From the NCBI GenBank assembly GCA_963585895.1, contig OY757912.1, forward strand, positions 81,793,654-81,857,653: a stretch of DNA of 64,000 nucleotides. The letters run 5' to 3'. Below the pieces are notes generated by a model that was not told the DNA's origin, searched no databases, and saw nothing but the letters and a program-made list of their open reading frames with translations. The position numbers and the translations under genes were made by a program. Below, in pieces: positions 1 to 64,000 of the stretch; positions within the stretch are counted from its first letter, which is position 1, and every line of letters begins with the position of its first letter. Source of the stretch: Sepioteuthis lessoniana (lineage: Eukaryota > Mollusca > Cephalopoda > Myopsida > Loliginidae).

Positions 1-175
1 TGTTTATTTTTTCTCTTTATTATTTCATTCAAAGGTACAACTTGTAATTTCATAAAAATTTGTCAAATAATCAAATGTTCAATTCATTCTGAATCCTAGA
101 TTTAAAAAAAGAATTAAAATCTACCATAGCATAATTTCAAAAGCTGTGTGTGTGTTTTAAGTATGTATTTAGCTA

Positions 176-440
176 ACCCCTCCACCACAGGCAGGATGTG
201 ACACAAGGTCAATTTTTAAGAGCAGTTCAGTTGGTTTGAATTCAGAGTTTTCTTTCTCCTAGAACTGATTGCTATGCAAAGGCTAAAGAACCTGGTCTGC
301 CCTACTATTTACCCATATTTGAGAGTAGATGGATTCATGCCTTTCCCAAGGGAATTAGTGCAAAGGGAAATGCAAATAGCCTTGCCCAGGATTTGAACTC
401 TGGTCACTATGTCCATTTCCTAGGATGACTGTTATGCCAC
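176..440 (-). mobile_element. tRNA-derived SINE, family C, minus orientation
   Basis: The reverse complement follows the same order as the better copies at 25049-25330 and 27916-28205. It has a tRNA-like head with a B-box-like stretch, then a block containing ctatgggtaaatagtaggg-like sequence, then a tail containing gaccttgtgtca. In the plus strand the tail is read first (gatgtgacacaaggtc) and the head last (ggatttgaactctgg). Family names here are mine. The match to other copies is seen in the sequence, and origin from a tRNA is inferred from the B box. Confidence 0.75.
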
Positions 441-1961
441 ACACTTTTACTTGTTTTTTTTTTTTTGTTTTTTTAAATGTATATACTTGTGTATAATTTT
501 GTTTTATAGAAATTTGCCAAAATGAGATTGCAATCTCTATATGCAAATGGTTACTGTCCTGTTTCAATATCTATGTATGTTTAAACTCAACAAAATCTTT
601 GCTTGTATATATATCATTTTTTTTTTCTTGAAAATTTCATAGTAAAATTTCTCTTACATTCAAAAGATGTATTCGTAAATGCTTGTGCAAGAATTTCTTA
701 TAGATAACAAAAATTAGGAGATAATCTTTATGTAACAATTTTTCTATACAGATTAGCCTTTAGATCTATAGCATGGTAGAAATTCTAATTTTCTACATCA
801 TTTATTGGTCATTTTTATAATTTTCATTGAACTACCTCTATAAAAAAAATTAACAATTACTTTTTGCTTCATAGAAAACCTTTACTGCATTCACCTCTCT
901 GAGTTTTATAATATCAGAAGCTAGTATTGGTTTAAGAAATGTCTGGGTCATTATTGTATCAGAACATATGAAACAAATTAAAATAGTTTGTTTATTGTAC
1001 ACTTTTAGAGATTAATGTAAGATTCAAATCTTATCCTTAGACTTAGAAGTTGCTCTATCTCTATAAGAATTTATTACGTTTAGTTGAGTACAGTTTGAAA
1101 CCAAATCTGGTTAAATGGGTTATATTAAACCAATCCATTATTCACCTTCTTTTTAAACTGGGATCTAAAACTGATCACAAGTATAAAATGCATGTTTCAA
1201 TCTTGAAATGTGTGTATATTATAATGTTTTCAAAAATAAGACTTGGGAAAAAACGCTTTTAATTAGTATCTTCAAGGCTCTTCTCAATTCTAATAAAATC
1301 TATCAGTGTAAATTTTTAAAATATCTAAAACTAAACAAAAAAAATGTTAACTTCTAACTCATAATAGTAGTTCCATTTGCTTATGAATTTTAATACTAAA
1401 TGTAATAATTATGAGACTGAGATAGTATTAAGTTTTAATTGTTAGAGAATATATTTTGTTGAAAAAAAAAAAAAAAGCAAAAAGATACTATTGGAGATGG
1501 TTCAGTTATAAAAATGTTATGGTTAATCTGAATCATAAATGTAATTATTATACTTAAAAATAACTTTATTTAAAATTCACTAATATATTACAGCATATTT
1601 TTTATTATTCATATAGTCACAATGATTTAAAAATACCTTTGATAGGATAGCTATCTAATATTTATAGTCTAATGTTATTGGTATAAAACTGACCTTATCA
1701 TTACAATATCTTTTAGGATGAGGAATTAAAAAAAAGAATTTTTAAATAAATTAATATATATTCTAACACTTAGAAGACAATAAATGTCTTGGAGGAATTT
1801 TTGGATCAAGTGATTTGAAACATTTTCTTTCACAGTTTTATTTAATTTTCTTTATTCTATTTTTATTTCTCTAATACTATCATCATTAATTTTGGACTAG
1901 TTTTCTCTTTCCTTATATTATATCTATTTTGTTTTTATCTCAATAAGTCATTGTTCATGTC

Positions 1962-2098
1962 AGATGGGCTTCTAAGGATACAAGTTCAAATCCCACCAGG
2001 AGCAGCTTCTTTAGTTTCTAATCAATGCTGCCTGCTTACTGACTGTAGACTGTAAAACAACTCGAGCATTGCAATTATAGCAACAAAATAAGATGAAA
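1962..2098 (+). mobile_element. tRNA-like SINE, family F
   Basis: It opens with an internal promoter-like stretch, aagttcaaatccca. This is followed by about 100 bp that reappear at 49497-49640, including the words cactgcttact/ctgcctgcttact, agcaac and a closing aaatgatatgaaa/aaataagatgaaa. Two independent copies in the window make it a dispersed repeat. It ends in an A-rich tail. Confidence 0.55.
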
Positions 2099-3699
2099 GA
2101 AAAACTTGTCAAACTTTAATAATGAAGATGCTTGCACAACTTAGGAATATTTCTTTTATCTTTACATGACCAAAACTAAAGTTTTTCAGCATTAAATATT
2201 TGAAGCTTATCCATTTAATATACTTTATATCTATTGGATCTTCAGTTTCACTCATTACTGGGTATATTTAACTTTCTCATCAACATTGCTTTTTTGTATA
2301 TGCTATTTTTAAGTTGGTGCTACAGAACTTAACTTTATCCAACTTTGTAAAAGTCATACAGACTAAATTCTTATTTCTATAATTGTAACTAATGTAAATG
2401 AAATTTTGATTTGAGCATTTTTTTACATATTTTTTTTTAAGTGAAGAAAATTGTATATTTTTATAAATAAACTACTTAAATCTTAATAGTTTCTTAAAAT
2501 AGTTTTCTTTTTTAGTCTGTGTTTATGTGTATATTTCTTTGTTTTGCATCCTTTGTGTAGGATGTACATGTCAGAAACTTCTGAATAAAGAAAAATGTTG
2601 TCAAAACTGAATTGACCTTTTGGTTAAATTTGAACCAGGAAAATGTTAAAAAAAAGGCCTTGTATAATAACTATGAACTATACATTAATAACAAATACTT
2701 ATTTTTGTATTCATTAAAATAATGAATAGATAATTATTTGGATCTGCATATTTAAGAACAGAGGCATAAAAAATATTCAAGTAGATACCTTGACTTTTCA
2801 TCAAGGTTACTTTTCATTGAAATGGTTTATATTAGATAACTTTAAATTTAGAATAGTTTTAAAAAATCTGACAAAATTTCAACAATTTGTACTTTTTTAT
2901 CAAAACAATTTTTTTATTGAAATATTAAAGGTTCTCAAACAAAATTGTAATACCCTAACATTCATGTTTTAGATTAAGCATACATGTAATATAGCTGGAT
3001 TACAGTAAATAGTCCTATATACAGATTGGTATTTTCACAGACTCCAAAATTAGGGGTGTATCAATACTCAAACAATATTCAATAATTTACCCAGGTCAAA
3101 ATAGACTTTGTTCTTCAAAGTATTACAATTATTTTTTGTCAGTATATTTCATTTTGAAAATTCATTATGAATAATGAATTACCTTTTTAAAAAGAAAAAT
3201 TTGTAAAATTTAAAAGTGCATGGTCATACCAGATTCTAAATTTTAAAACTCTTTCATATTTAAGATTATTTTATATTTAAAGTTTTTTCTAGGAAAAGAC
3301 ATTTGCATAAAAATTCGTTAGATGAAAAGTTGTACCATAGTCAATTAAATTTATATTGCTGTAAATATTTTATAACCAACTCCGAAACTTTATTCTTTTA
3401 GGTCTCTCTTCACCCTTGTACGTGAATAACACATTTTAACTCTTGGCCATTGTGTAGTTAGTATGCTATTTCTTCAATAGCATAACTAAGAATAAATAAA
3501 TTCATTGATCATTTTAATATTAATCCAATTTTTAAAAATCTATTAGAACATTTAATTACTCTGTAATTTTGAAAGTTAAATATTTCGTTGCTCAGAAAAT
3601 CCAATAAGAAACAACTTTTCCACCCTAGACATGGGTATTTTATGAATATCTTGAGTATTTTATTTTTGTTTATTTATTTAGCTTTCTAAATTGACTGGG

Positions 3700-3911
3700 T
3701 AAACAAGTGAAAAAAAATATATAGCGTTTCTTTGAGCCGTGAGTGGGAGCAAAAAAAATAAAAATGCAGATTTTCTTGAAGATAGTCATACTGTGAGTTA
3801 CATCATGTGACTGCAAGCAACCAATCAGAAAACACTAACCGAGCCGGGTTTGTTTTCGTTTGTCCTGTTTTTTACTTGTTAAAGGGAAGCGAGTAGCGAT
3901 CTCACTCGGAC
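3700..3911 (+). promoter_or_regulatory. Probable promoter and 5' UTR of eIF4A
   Basis: This stretch directly precedes the eIF4A start codon. A CCAAT box (CCAATCAG) lies at 3821-3828, about 90 bp before the ATG, and the last 80 bp are richer in G and C than the flank. An in-frame TAG at 3894-3896 lies 15 nt before the ATG, which fixes 3912 as the first possible start in this exon. The start context is ggacATGa, with a purine at -3. The transcription start cannot be read from sequence alone. The AT-rich aatatatag at 3717-3724 lies upstream of the CCAAT box and is not a convincing TATA box. Confidence 0.5.
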
Positions 3912-56872
<52,961 letters not shown>

Positions 56873-57640
56873 GTTGATGTAATTAAATATGAACAGTTGA
56901 GGACATTAACTGTTTTAACTACATCAACTTTTATCTTTCAAGAAAAATTGTTTTATTTTTTTTTTCCCCTGAAGAATGAGCATCACCTTAAAACAGCAGA
57001 ACATGCATAAAGTATAAACTTTCAACATCTAACATATTTATATACACAGGACCTCTTCTGTATGTACAATATTGCATGCATACAAACACATTTCACTTGC
57101 AAACATATAAAGTTAACCTGTGCATATAATTTAGATGCAAGCAGTAATGTGCCAATAATATACATGCACTCGTAAATTTGTAAATCTACATATTTATGGG
57201 TGTATTATATACAAATGTTTCTGTATTTTTTTTTTTTTTTACTCTTCTTTCTATATTTCTCCTTGGACTTTTTTACTTTTAGTACTGATTTTTTAAAGTA
57301 CATACTTTAAAATATGTATGTATGTGTGTGTGTGAGTGCAAGTGTAAAAGATACAAAAAAGCAAATTTTTGTTGCTTTTTTTTTTACAAAAAATTTTTTT
57401 TCGAAAAAACAAAAAACATTTGGTCATTTATTTGATCTGTAATTTTTTTTAATCAGGAGTTATATTCAGTTTTAAGCTATCTGAAGATTTCTGCTGAAAA
57501 AAAAAAAAAAAGAAAAAAAAAGACAAATTGAAAACAGACTATCACCACTTAATTATTTGACTTGCAATAAAATTGTATAAATGCTACAAATCTTCTTCCC
57601 ACATCAAATAAAACTTCATTCAATATTTTGGGCTGATTTT
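56873..57640 (+). other. Probable 3' UTR of eIF4A
   Basis: AT-rich sequence after the TGA at 56870-56872 with no coding potential. The end is uncertain. It is bounded here by the first well-placed poly(A) signals. Confidence 0.5.
57566..57612 (+). promoter_or_regulatory. Candidate poly(A) signals of eIF4A
   Basis: AATAAA at 57566-57571 and again at 57607-57612, about 700 nt after the stop codon, the second followed by a T-rich stretch. Further AATAAA strings at about 57699 and 57744 are alternatives. A transcript 3' end is needed to choose. Confidence 0.4.
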
Positions 57641-57649
57641 CAATTGATA

Positions 57650-58570
57650 GAAATTGCTGTGATTTTATACAAGGATTTTTTAGTCAAAGCTGAGTTTCTA
57701 ATAAAATCACCTGTTTGTTTAACTATATACTACTTAGATTTGCAATAAATAGTTGCAGGCATATTGGTTAAGTATTGCTTTAACTGCCAGTAAACTTGCA
57801 CCATAATACCATCAAAGCTAAGCTAAAGAAAATTAGATTTGTTCTTTTCTCATTTTAATAAAACAAAGATATGAACTCTGTACACATTCATTTAAAAATT
57901 AAAAACGTTAAAAGTGACATTTCAAACTTCAATGTTTATTATACAGATATAATTTCACTTGTTTAGATTTTTTGTAATGTTCCTGTTTTACTGGATTATT
58001 ACTTAAAACTATTTTTGTAGAGTATACAACAGAGATTAACTCACAAGCAATTGGTTGTGGGACAATCACACAAGCTAACAATCTAGAATAGATGATTTGC
58101 AAGGTGTTTAACTGAAGATAATTGTTTTCCTCAAAGCTTGTCAACTATATAAAACAATGTTTCTCCACCAGTGTTCCCTGGTTCCTCAGGTTCAGGTAGT
58201 TAAGGTTCCATGAGAAACACTAATAAATAGGCTCATATATTTTTGGGTAATTTCCATTCAATTTCGTATTCATGATTTCACTATAAATGTATGGCATATT
58301 GTTTGAAAATCCTTGTTTATTATAATAAAGACATATGAACTACAATAAGAATATAAAAGAGACAGATATTAATAAAAGAGTTCTACAAGGGTAAAAAGGT
58401 TCAGAAACACTGATTTAAAACAGTCTTTAATTTTTTTTTTTTAACTTGAAAATAATGATTATCAGATACAATAGTTTTTAATTTAAGAAGCTTAGCACTT
58501 CATTTGTCTAGTAGGCAAAGAAGATGATATTATGACATAGAAAGTTAATTTAATAAAGCTATTATTTTGT
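57650..58570. other. Downstream flank, nothing recognised
   Basis: AT-rich. No gene, tRNA or repeat family recognised before the SINE at 58576. Confidence 0.4.
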
Positions 58571-58575
58571 TTAAC

Positions 58576-59096
58576 ATGTATCCTAGACATGACACCAAAC
58601 TGCAATTGATAGTGAGGCTCCAGTCTTGGAGCTTTGGGGAATGTGGAGTACCCCTTTGTTGCCATTACTCTTAAGTTCACTCTAAGCCAGATTGGTAGTA
58701 CCTGTTAGGGTCCCATCTATGAGTCAAATAAAACTGTTTAACCGTTTAACTGTGTGCAAACAAATGACTGATGTTTAATCGAGTTATTAGAGTTAAATAG
58801 CAATACTTGAAACATTTAACTGTGCAAATAAAACTATTAGCATTTAACTCTGTGTAAGTAAAACTATTATTGTTAGATAGCAATACTTGAAACCATTTAA
58901 CTATGTGCAAATAAAAATATTTGTGTGTGATAGCAATACTTGCAACCATTTAAATGTGCTCTGGTTCATTTAAAAATTATTACCTACAAACTATTCATTT
59001 ACAAATCATAAGTATTTAATATATAAGTATACACAGGATTTGGCATTAAATAAATTAAGGGTTGATATACCATAAAACACAACTAACCAACCAACA
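58576..59096 (+). mobile_element. SINE family A, plus orientation, full tail
   Basis: Body (gtgaggctccagtcttggag, ggaatgtggagtaccccttt, gggtcccatctatgagtcaa). At 58740-58960 there are about four tandem units around caatacttgaaac and tttaactgtg. The tail is tttggcattaaataaat and gggttgatataccataaaa, closed by CCAA units. Confidence 0.8.
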
Positions 59097-59171
59097 TTGT
59101 TAAACATGCTTGGAAATATACGACTCAATCTTGAGTAAACTTTTCATATTTGAAGCCCTTTATAGTCTGTA

Positions 59172-59398
59172 TACTTGATTTGGTTTGGTTTCTTTGTTTA
59201 ATGGCATTTCAACCTTTGTGGATTATTTAATGCCAAAACTATTCTTGTAGAACTGTAGTGGAACTATTTAACTAATGGCTGATGGAGATAAGAGGTTCAT
59301 ATTTTTTCCAAGAGTATTAGTCCAAAGGTGAATGTAATAGCGTAACTGGAATTTGAACTCATTTACTACAATATCTCAGTCCAGTGCATTAGCTTACT
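59172..59398 (-). mobile_element. SINE family B, minus orientation
   Basis: The plus strand starts with the tail complement (ggtttctttgtttaatggca, tttcaacctttgtggatta), then the body and head complement (ccaagagtattagtccaaag, ggaatttgaactcat). Confidence 0.75.
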
Positions 59399-59399
59399 C

Positions 59400-60920
59400 T
59401 CATTTTGAAGCTGACATTAGATTTTATTAAATCCTTTTACACTTTATATCAAATTTAATTAGTAGATTCTCTTGAAAAATGATATCCAATAGTATAAAAC
59501 TAGTAATAATTGGGTATTGTAGTGACTCATTTTAAGTTAATTTATTAAACCTTTACAGACTGACCTTATTTCTAGGTTTTACTGATTTTAAGGTCACTCA
59601 AATTTAAATTTGAAGCAAATTTATACAGTGTATATCCATCTATGGCTAACTGGTATTGTTAAATTCAGTTTTAAATAAACAAACATGTCTGACCAATCTG
59701 ATCTCACTGGTCTATTTGTAAAGGGTTAAGCAACTTTGTTGTTGTAGAATTGACTTGATGTGTAGAACTTAGGCAAATTTTTACATCCTCTATTTGCAAC
59801 CATTTCATTTTATAATTTTGTTACAAATTTATAAAGCATGTATATAGTTATTCACTAAGCTTAGTTTAGATGTGGCACAAGGCCAGAAGTATAATACATC
59901 ACTAGTAATAATCTGTCAGTTTAGCTTTCTAACCATTACACCATATAAAGTGCCCATAAATTATGTATATATCAACAACTATTTATGTATATCCTTTATT
60001 TATGCTTCTGAACTTGTGATTTAATGACAAATTGAGTGCTATATTCACTATATCTAGAAAAAGTTTAAAGAGTTCTTTTTATTAGTGTACAAGGTGACTC
60101 CAATCATGCACAAAGTTTGACTGAAGTCTATTGGCATGACTTGAATTATGCTAAATTCAATACAAAATATTTCATGTGCAATATTATCATTTTCATTCTA
60201 TTTGTGGTAAAAGTATCAATTTCCCAGAAAACATGTTTTTAGCATTGCTAACTTAAAAGTGAGCATTAAAACTTTAAAATGTCTTCACTTTAAATTTAAT
60301 TTTAAATGTCCAGGCTTTAAATTTGCATGCTTATCTGCTATAGAAGGAAGTTTTCTAGATTAAAGATTTTGTTTTGCTTTTAAAATCTTATTTCTTTAAC
60401 TCCCTCATATACTGGGTATACTATTGTCAAATATACCCTACAATCAGGTGTGCAAGCTGAAAATCATAATCTGTGTGCCAGAACATTTGAAACAACATAA
60501 TGCTTTCAATTATGAATAATACTATTATGAATAATTCAATGATAGTTTCATTGAAGACAGGTACAGTAGACCTCTTTGCTACAGATTTTTCACTAATGTG
60601 AGAAAGCAACAAGCATTTATAGGTAAGTGGTTAAATGAGCTTTTATTTTGGTGCTTTTAGTATTTAACACTAATTTAATATTTTTAATAACAAAATTTTT
60701 TTAAAAACTATGCTTACAATTTAGAGAATATTACTTTCTTATATTATAACCTTCTCTATAATGCCAATGAATAAATAAAGGTAGCCTGACCATATCAGCA
60801 ATAAAATATACCAATACTTGTGGCTACTGACATCACTGAGTGTTGTTCATGACACACAGTTTATTCTTGTTTCTTCCATCCATCCAAATTGTTTCTTAAG
60901 ATTAATATTGTACTTGCTCT
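59400..60920. other. Downstream flank, mostly nothing recognised
   Basis: AT-rich. It contains one SINE head fragment at 59850-59945 (listed) and no coding region. Confidence 0.4.
59850..59945 (-). mobile_element. SINE head fragment, family E
   Basis: Same arrangement as 5310-5385: gtggcacaaggccagaagta, then a gap, then tttctaaccattacacc. Confidence 0.4.
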
Positions 60921-60921
60921 T

Positions 60922-61450
60922 TAGCACTCGGGCGATTCAAAAGTTTTGCAATACTTTGGTAACATGTGGCACAATATGGCCACTCTGGATGCTTTTGCTG
61001 GGGTTGTAAAAATGATGAACCACACTTGACTGTGAGATGCCTAGGTTACTCAGTACTTTCTGAGTGTTACTCTCCAGATTTAAGAAATAGACCTACCTGG
61101 CTTTGCCTGATCATCAAATTTCCTACAATATGAGCAAAATTTCTTAAATCATCTGGTTTGATCAATTGTACCCTCACCTTTCACACAATAAATCTTTTTG
61201 GTTACTTCCTTGACCCAGCTCAAACTTGTAAAGAATAAGTTCCCAAATTAGATTACTTTGCACTTTCATTTGTGCAGCTTTCAAATTACACACAGAGTGA
61301 AGCAATGTGTAATGTATCAGTGCACCAACTACCATTTTGCTACTAGCCACAGTGGGTACCTACAATGGCTTGAACTACTTTGTTCAATGGATATATGTAC
61401 AGCAAACTAGCATGTACCAAAATATTGCAAAACCTTTAAATCACTCTTGT
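60922..61450 (-). mobile_element. Mariner-derived MITE, minus orientation
   Basis: Inverted ends: gcgattcaaaagttttgcaa at the left, gtgatttaaaggttttgcaa at the right in reverse complement, both continuing into tactttggta/tattttggta. Inside, the minus strand still codes in broken frames for a mariner DNA-binding domain (ELILYKFELGQGS and LGISQSSVVHHFY). The catalytic part is deleted. About 530 bp. Confidence 0.8.
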
Positions 61451-61521
61451 AAAATGACTAAAATACTCTTGTAAAATGACTAAAATACTCTTGTAAAATG
61501 ACTAAAATACTCTTGTAAAAT
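61443..61521. repeat. 22-bp tandem repeat, about 3.6 copies
   Basis: The unit, starting actcttgtaaaatgactaaa, is repeated from the edge of the MITE terminal repeat outward. It probably grew from the element's end. Confidence 0.9.
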
Positions 61522-61524
61522 GAA

Positions 61525-62437
61525 CCAATAAAAATATTACCCAATGAGTATAAAATAATCATTACCAACTAATTTGCTCATTTAATATTTTTAATACTGA
61601 AGAAAAAAATTCAAATCTTTCATCAGATATCAAAAATGTACAAATAAAAAAGTATTTTTCTTGACTGAATGCTCAATTTTACTTTTTTTTCCCTTCTCAA
61701 CACAAGCTGATAATTTTACTGCTTTTTTAAAATAACTCTTAGTTTTAAAAAAAATGGTTTTAGATAAATAAAGTAAAATTACAGCTATTTAATTTGAATG
61801 TTATAAAGTGACATAAAATGATTGGTTCTCAATCATTGAAATTAACTATAATTTGTGCATTCCAGCAACTGGGATTACAAATTTCATATTAAGATTTAAA
61901 AAGAATGAGTTCTGTTGTATATATACTGAATGTATTGTAATTTGTGTAAATAAAGAGTATTTTTTTTCATATCATCTAATGATATCACTTGAGTATTCAA
62001 AAACCTCTGAGATATTTTATTTGTTAAGTAAAATAATTGTTGAATTAATTAAAACAAGAGGATTTTATTAAGTTAGATTATTCTTTATTTGAACATTCTG
62101 AAGGTTTCATTCAACCCTTCTTTTTTATTGTTTCATTATTTTCTTTTATCTATTAAAGATTGCATTACATAGAGATGGGTAATTAGGGGGATATGATGTA
62201 GAAAGATGTTATGCACAATATATTGTTTAAAAATGTTTTTCTTTTATCAAGAAAACGCTCAAAGGTTTACCTGCAGAGCAGGATAAAAAAACATTAATAT
62301 CTCACCTTTTTATGTTGGTTTCATAACTGTTGTAATCACTTGTTCTATTGACTTGCTTTTGACTGTGTAACTTAAGCAAGAAACAAGGATTGACAGCAAT
62401 AAAATAAAACACGTATGAAAACAATAATGATTTATTT
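61525..62437. other. Downstream flank, nothing recognised
   Basis: AT-rich sequence up to the LTR at 62438. No coding region. Confidence 0.45.
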
Positions 62438-62788
62438 TGTCGGCATGTTACATTCTAACGTCACGTCTCACCAGCAGACAACTCAACTCTTTTTCCCCCT
62501 TGAAAGAGTTATTTCCTGTTTATCCCTAACACCTCTTTTACTTTCTACCTGCCACTAAGACCACCTAGTATTCATGCCGGTCGAGTGATTGTAAGTTGAT
62601 TGCCAAGTTTCAGGTGGCCTTTCCCTCAGGCTTTGCAGGGTTGAATGTTGCTCGGCATCCTAAAAGAGAAATGCCGACGGGACCAAGCCTTTTTTATTAG
62701 CCGCGCATGAGTCTCGATTCATGCGTGGCTCCCCACAATAAAACGACCCTGTGTCATATATCAGTTTGGTGGGAAGTCGGTTAAATCA
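62438..62788 (-). repeat. 3' LTR of the edge Ty3/gypsy element
   Basis: 351 bp, TG...CA on the minus strand (tgatttaaccgac ... acatgccgaca). Directly before it on that strand is a polypurine tract (aaaaaaggtgggaag, 62789-62803). An AATAAA-like segment lies inside. The matching 5' LTR would be outside the window. Confidence 0.8.
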
Positions 62789-64000
62789 CTTCCCACCTTT
62801 TTTGGTTGATGGTAAGTTTTGTGTTGGCGGTCTATTTGTAGCCGTTGGTGGAATGTTCCTTGATGTCTAGGTCTATGTTCTACTCTTCTACTGTTTCATG
62901 TGGACGAACTAACATTTTGCTGAAGCAGATCAAAAATGTCCCACAAAATGTTTAGTGGAAGATCTAACTTTTAGTTCATGAGTATTTCAAGTTTAGAAAA
63001 GCGTGGCTGGTTTTCATGCCCTACCCAAGTTCAAGATTGCACACTGACCTGTAAGTGACGTTTCCAGTTTATTCCAAGTTATAACCTTGTGTCTACTTCT
63101 CCATGCCATTTCGGTATTCTTTTGCTAAGACTTGTTGATCCGGTTTGATGGTGACTGTTGAATTACCATTCCATTTCCGTGAAAATCTTGTGAGAATTTT
63201 GTGTACTTGAACGTATGATGTCTATATATAACCAAATTTTGTGGTCCATCAATGCCTCGGCAGAGGAACAACTGTTTAGGGTGTTTATATTTGGCGTGAC
63301 TCTGTAACTAGTTAGGAATGTCTCCAATATTTCGATTACTGTCTCCTCTTAATTTTTGAAGTTCTCTCTTAAAGGTATCCTCAAATCACTCTACTTGCCC
63401 ATTTGATTGTGGATGGAATGGTAGTGTATATATGTATTTGATACCATTCTGCTGACAGAAATCTGAAAATTCCGCTGAAGTGAAAACACTGCCATTGTCA
63501 GAAACTAGATTCTCTGGGACACCGAATATGTTGAAAATGTGCTGCAGTCCAGAATGGTTTCCTCAGAGATGATGCAGCTCATCGGAAAAATTTTCGGCAA
63601 TTTACTGTTGGCATCCACTAGTAACAGAAAACATTGTCCATCGATAGGTCCTGCAAAATGAATATGAAGGCATGGCTAAGGCAAATGCATGACAGGCCTA
63701 GAAAAGAATTTCAATTTTCTCAGGGATTTTGCTGCTACTATATTGTACGGTTATGAACACGGTCTTCTAATGTCTTGTCCATGTTTGGTCAATAGATGTA
63801 GCTGGGTGCCGAATCTTTCATGGTGCAAATGCTTTGATGTCCAAAATGAAATTGTTTTAAGACCCTATTTTGTAAGGTCAATCAATCAATCACACATTCT
63901 CCAAAAAGAATACAGCCATCCACTATGGTCAGTAATGTCCGATGGTAAAAGGGTTAAACATCTTTATCCGGACATATCTGAGGCTTCAGTATGGTAGTAA
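62438..64000 (-). mobile_element. Ty3/gypsy retrotransposon, 3' part, runs off the window
   Basis: On the minus strand the order is integrase, about 500 bp of pol end, polypurine tract, LTR. Integrase traces: zinc-binding region near 63780-63850, catalytic domain start FAGPIDGQCF (about 63655-63625) with its first Asp in LLVD, SDNGSVF-like second Asp (about 63505-63485), and HPQSNGQVE with the Glu (about 63415-63390). Stops and frameshifts are present, but the whole is well preserved and less AT-rich than the flank, so younger than the element in intron 3. The 5' part lies beyond 64000. Confidence 0.85.

Larger units (their letters stand above)
1..3700. other. Upstream intergenic flank, no host gene seen
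   Basis: AT-rich DNA with stop codons in all frames and no reading frame resembling a known protein. It contains two SINE fragments, listed separately, and several AATAAA strings (for example near 2583). With no coding exon beside them I cannot assign these to the 3' end of a neighbouring gene. Confidence 0.5.

Noticed and set aside
3717..3724. TATA box for eIF4A
   Set aside because: It sits upstream of the CCAAT box and almost 200 bp before the ATG in A/T-rich DNA. Chance occurrence is likely.

Overview
The window looks like nuclear DNA of an invertebrate animal. It is strongly AT-rich, has long introns with GT..AG borders, and is full of tRNA-derived SINEs, mariner/Tc1 transposons, non-LTR elements and Ty3/gypsy LTR elements. 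The intron size, the number of SINE families and the protein sequence would suit a mollusc, perhaps a coleoid cephalopod. That placement is an inference, because no marker in the window names the species.

The only host gene I can support is one complete plus-strand gene for the translation initiation factor eIF4A. Ten coding exons run from the ATG at 3912 to the TGA at 56872. They splice to 1251 nt (416 codons plus stop), every junction keeps phase, and all DEAD-box motifs are intact. About 98% of the span is intron. The 5' flank (1-3700) and the 3' flank (57650-64000) show no other host gene.

Region by region: 1-3900 is upstream flank with two SINE fragments. Intron 1 (3947-15024) holds a Tc1 5' fragment, a 60-bp tandem duplication, a pyrimidine-rich repeat block and an RTE-like LINE end inserted in a SINE. 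Intron 2 (15095-24168) holds a Cys-rich ORF fragment, a mariner piece with a perfect 27-bp palindrome, an LTR remnant with a tRNA-Trp-type primer site, SINEs and a second mariner. Intron 3 (24302-33894) holds a 4-kb degenerate Ty3/gypsy element nested in a SINE, another mariner and a 122-bp hairpin just upstream of exon 4. Introns 4-7 are mostly plain AT-rich DNA with a candidate solo LTR. Intron 8 (42448-55962) holds nested SINEs, a SINE dimer with internal tandem repeats, a full-length Tc1 and a twin-primed Jockey-like LINE. Downstream there are more SINEs, a mariner MITE, and at the right edge a minus-strand Ty3/gypsy element with its 3' LTR, running off the window.

The most interesting signals are four. 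A 3' tail with hairpin potential is shared by two unrelated SINE heads and by the Jockey-like LINE, which suggests the LINE is their mobilising partner. A long intronic inverted repeat, whose mismatches are almost all A:C, sits before the exon carrying the ATP-binding motif. That same exon has a UG repeat 39 nt past its weak 5' splice site. The fourth is a SINE family with a variable number of roughly 55-bp internal repeats. I found no CRISPR array, operon or other prokaryote-type system.
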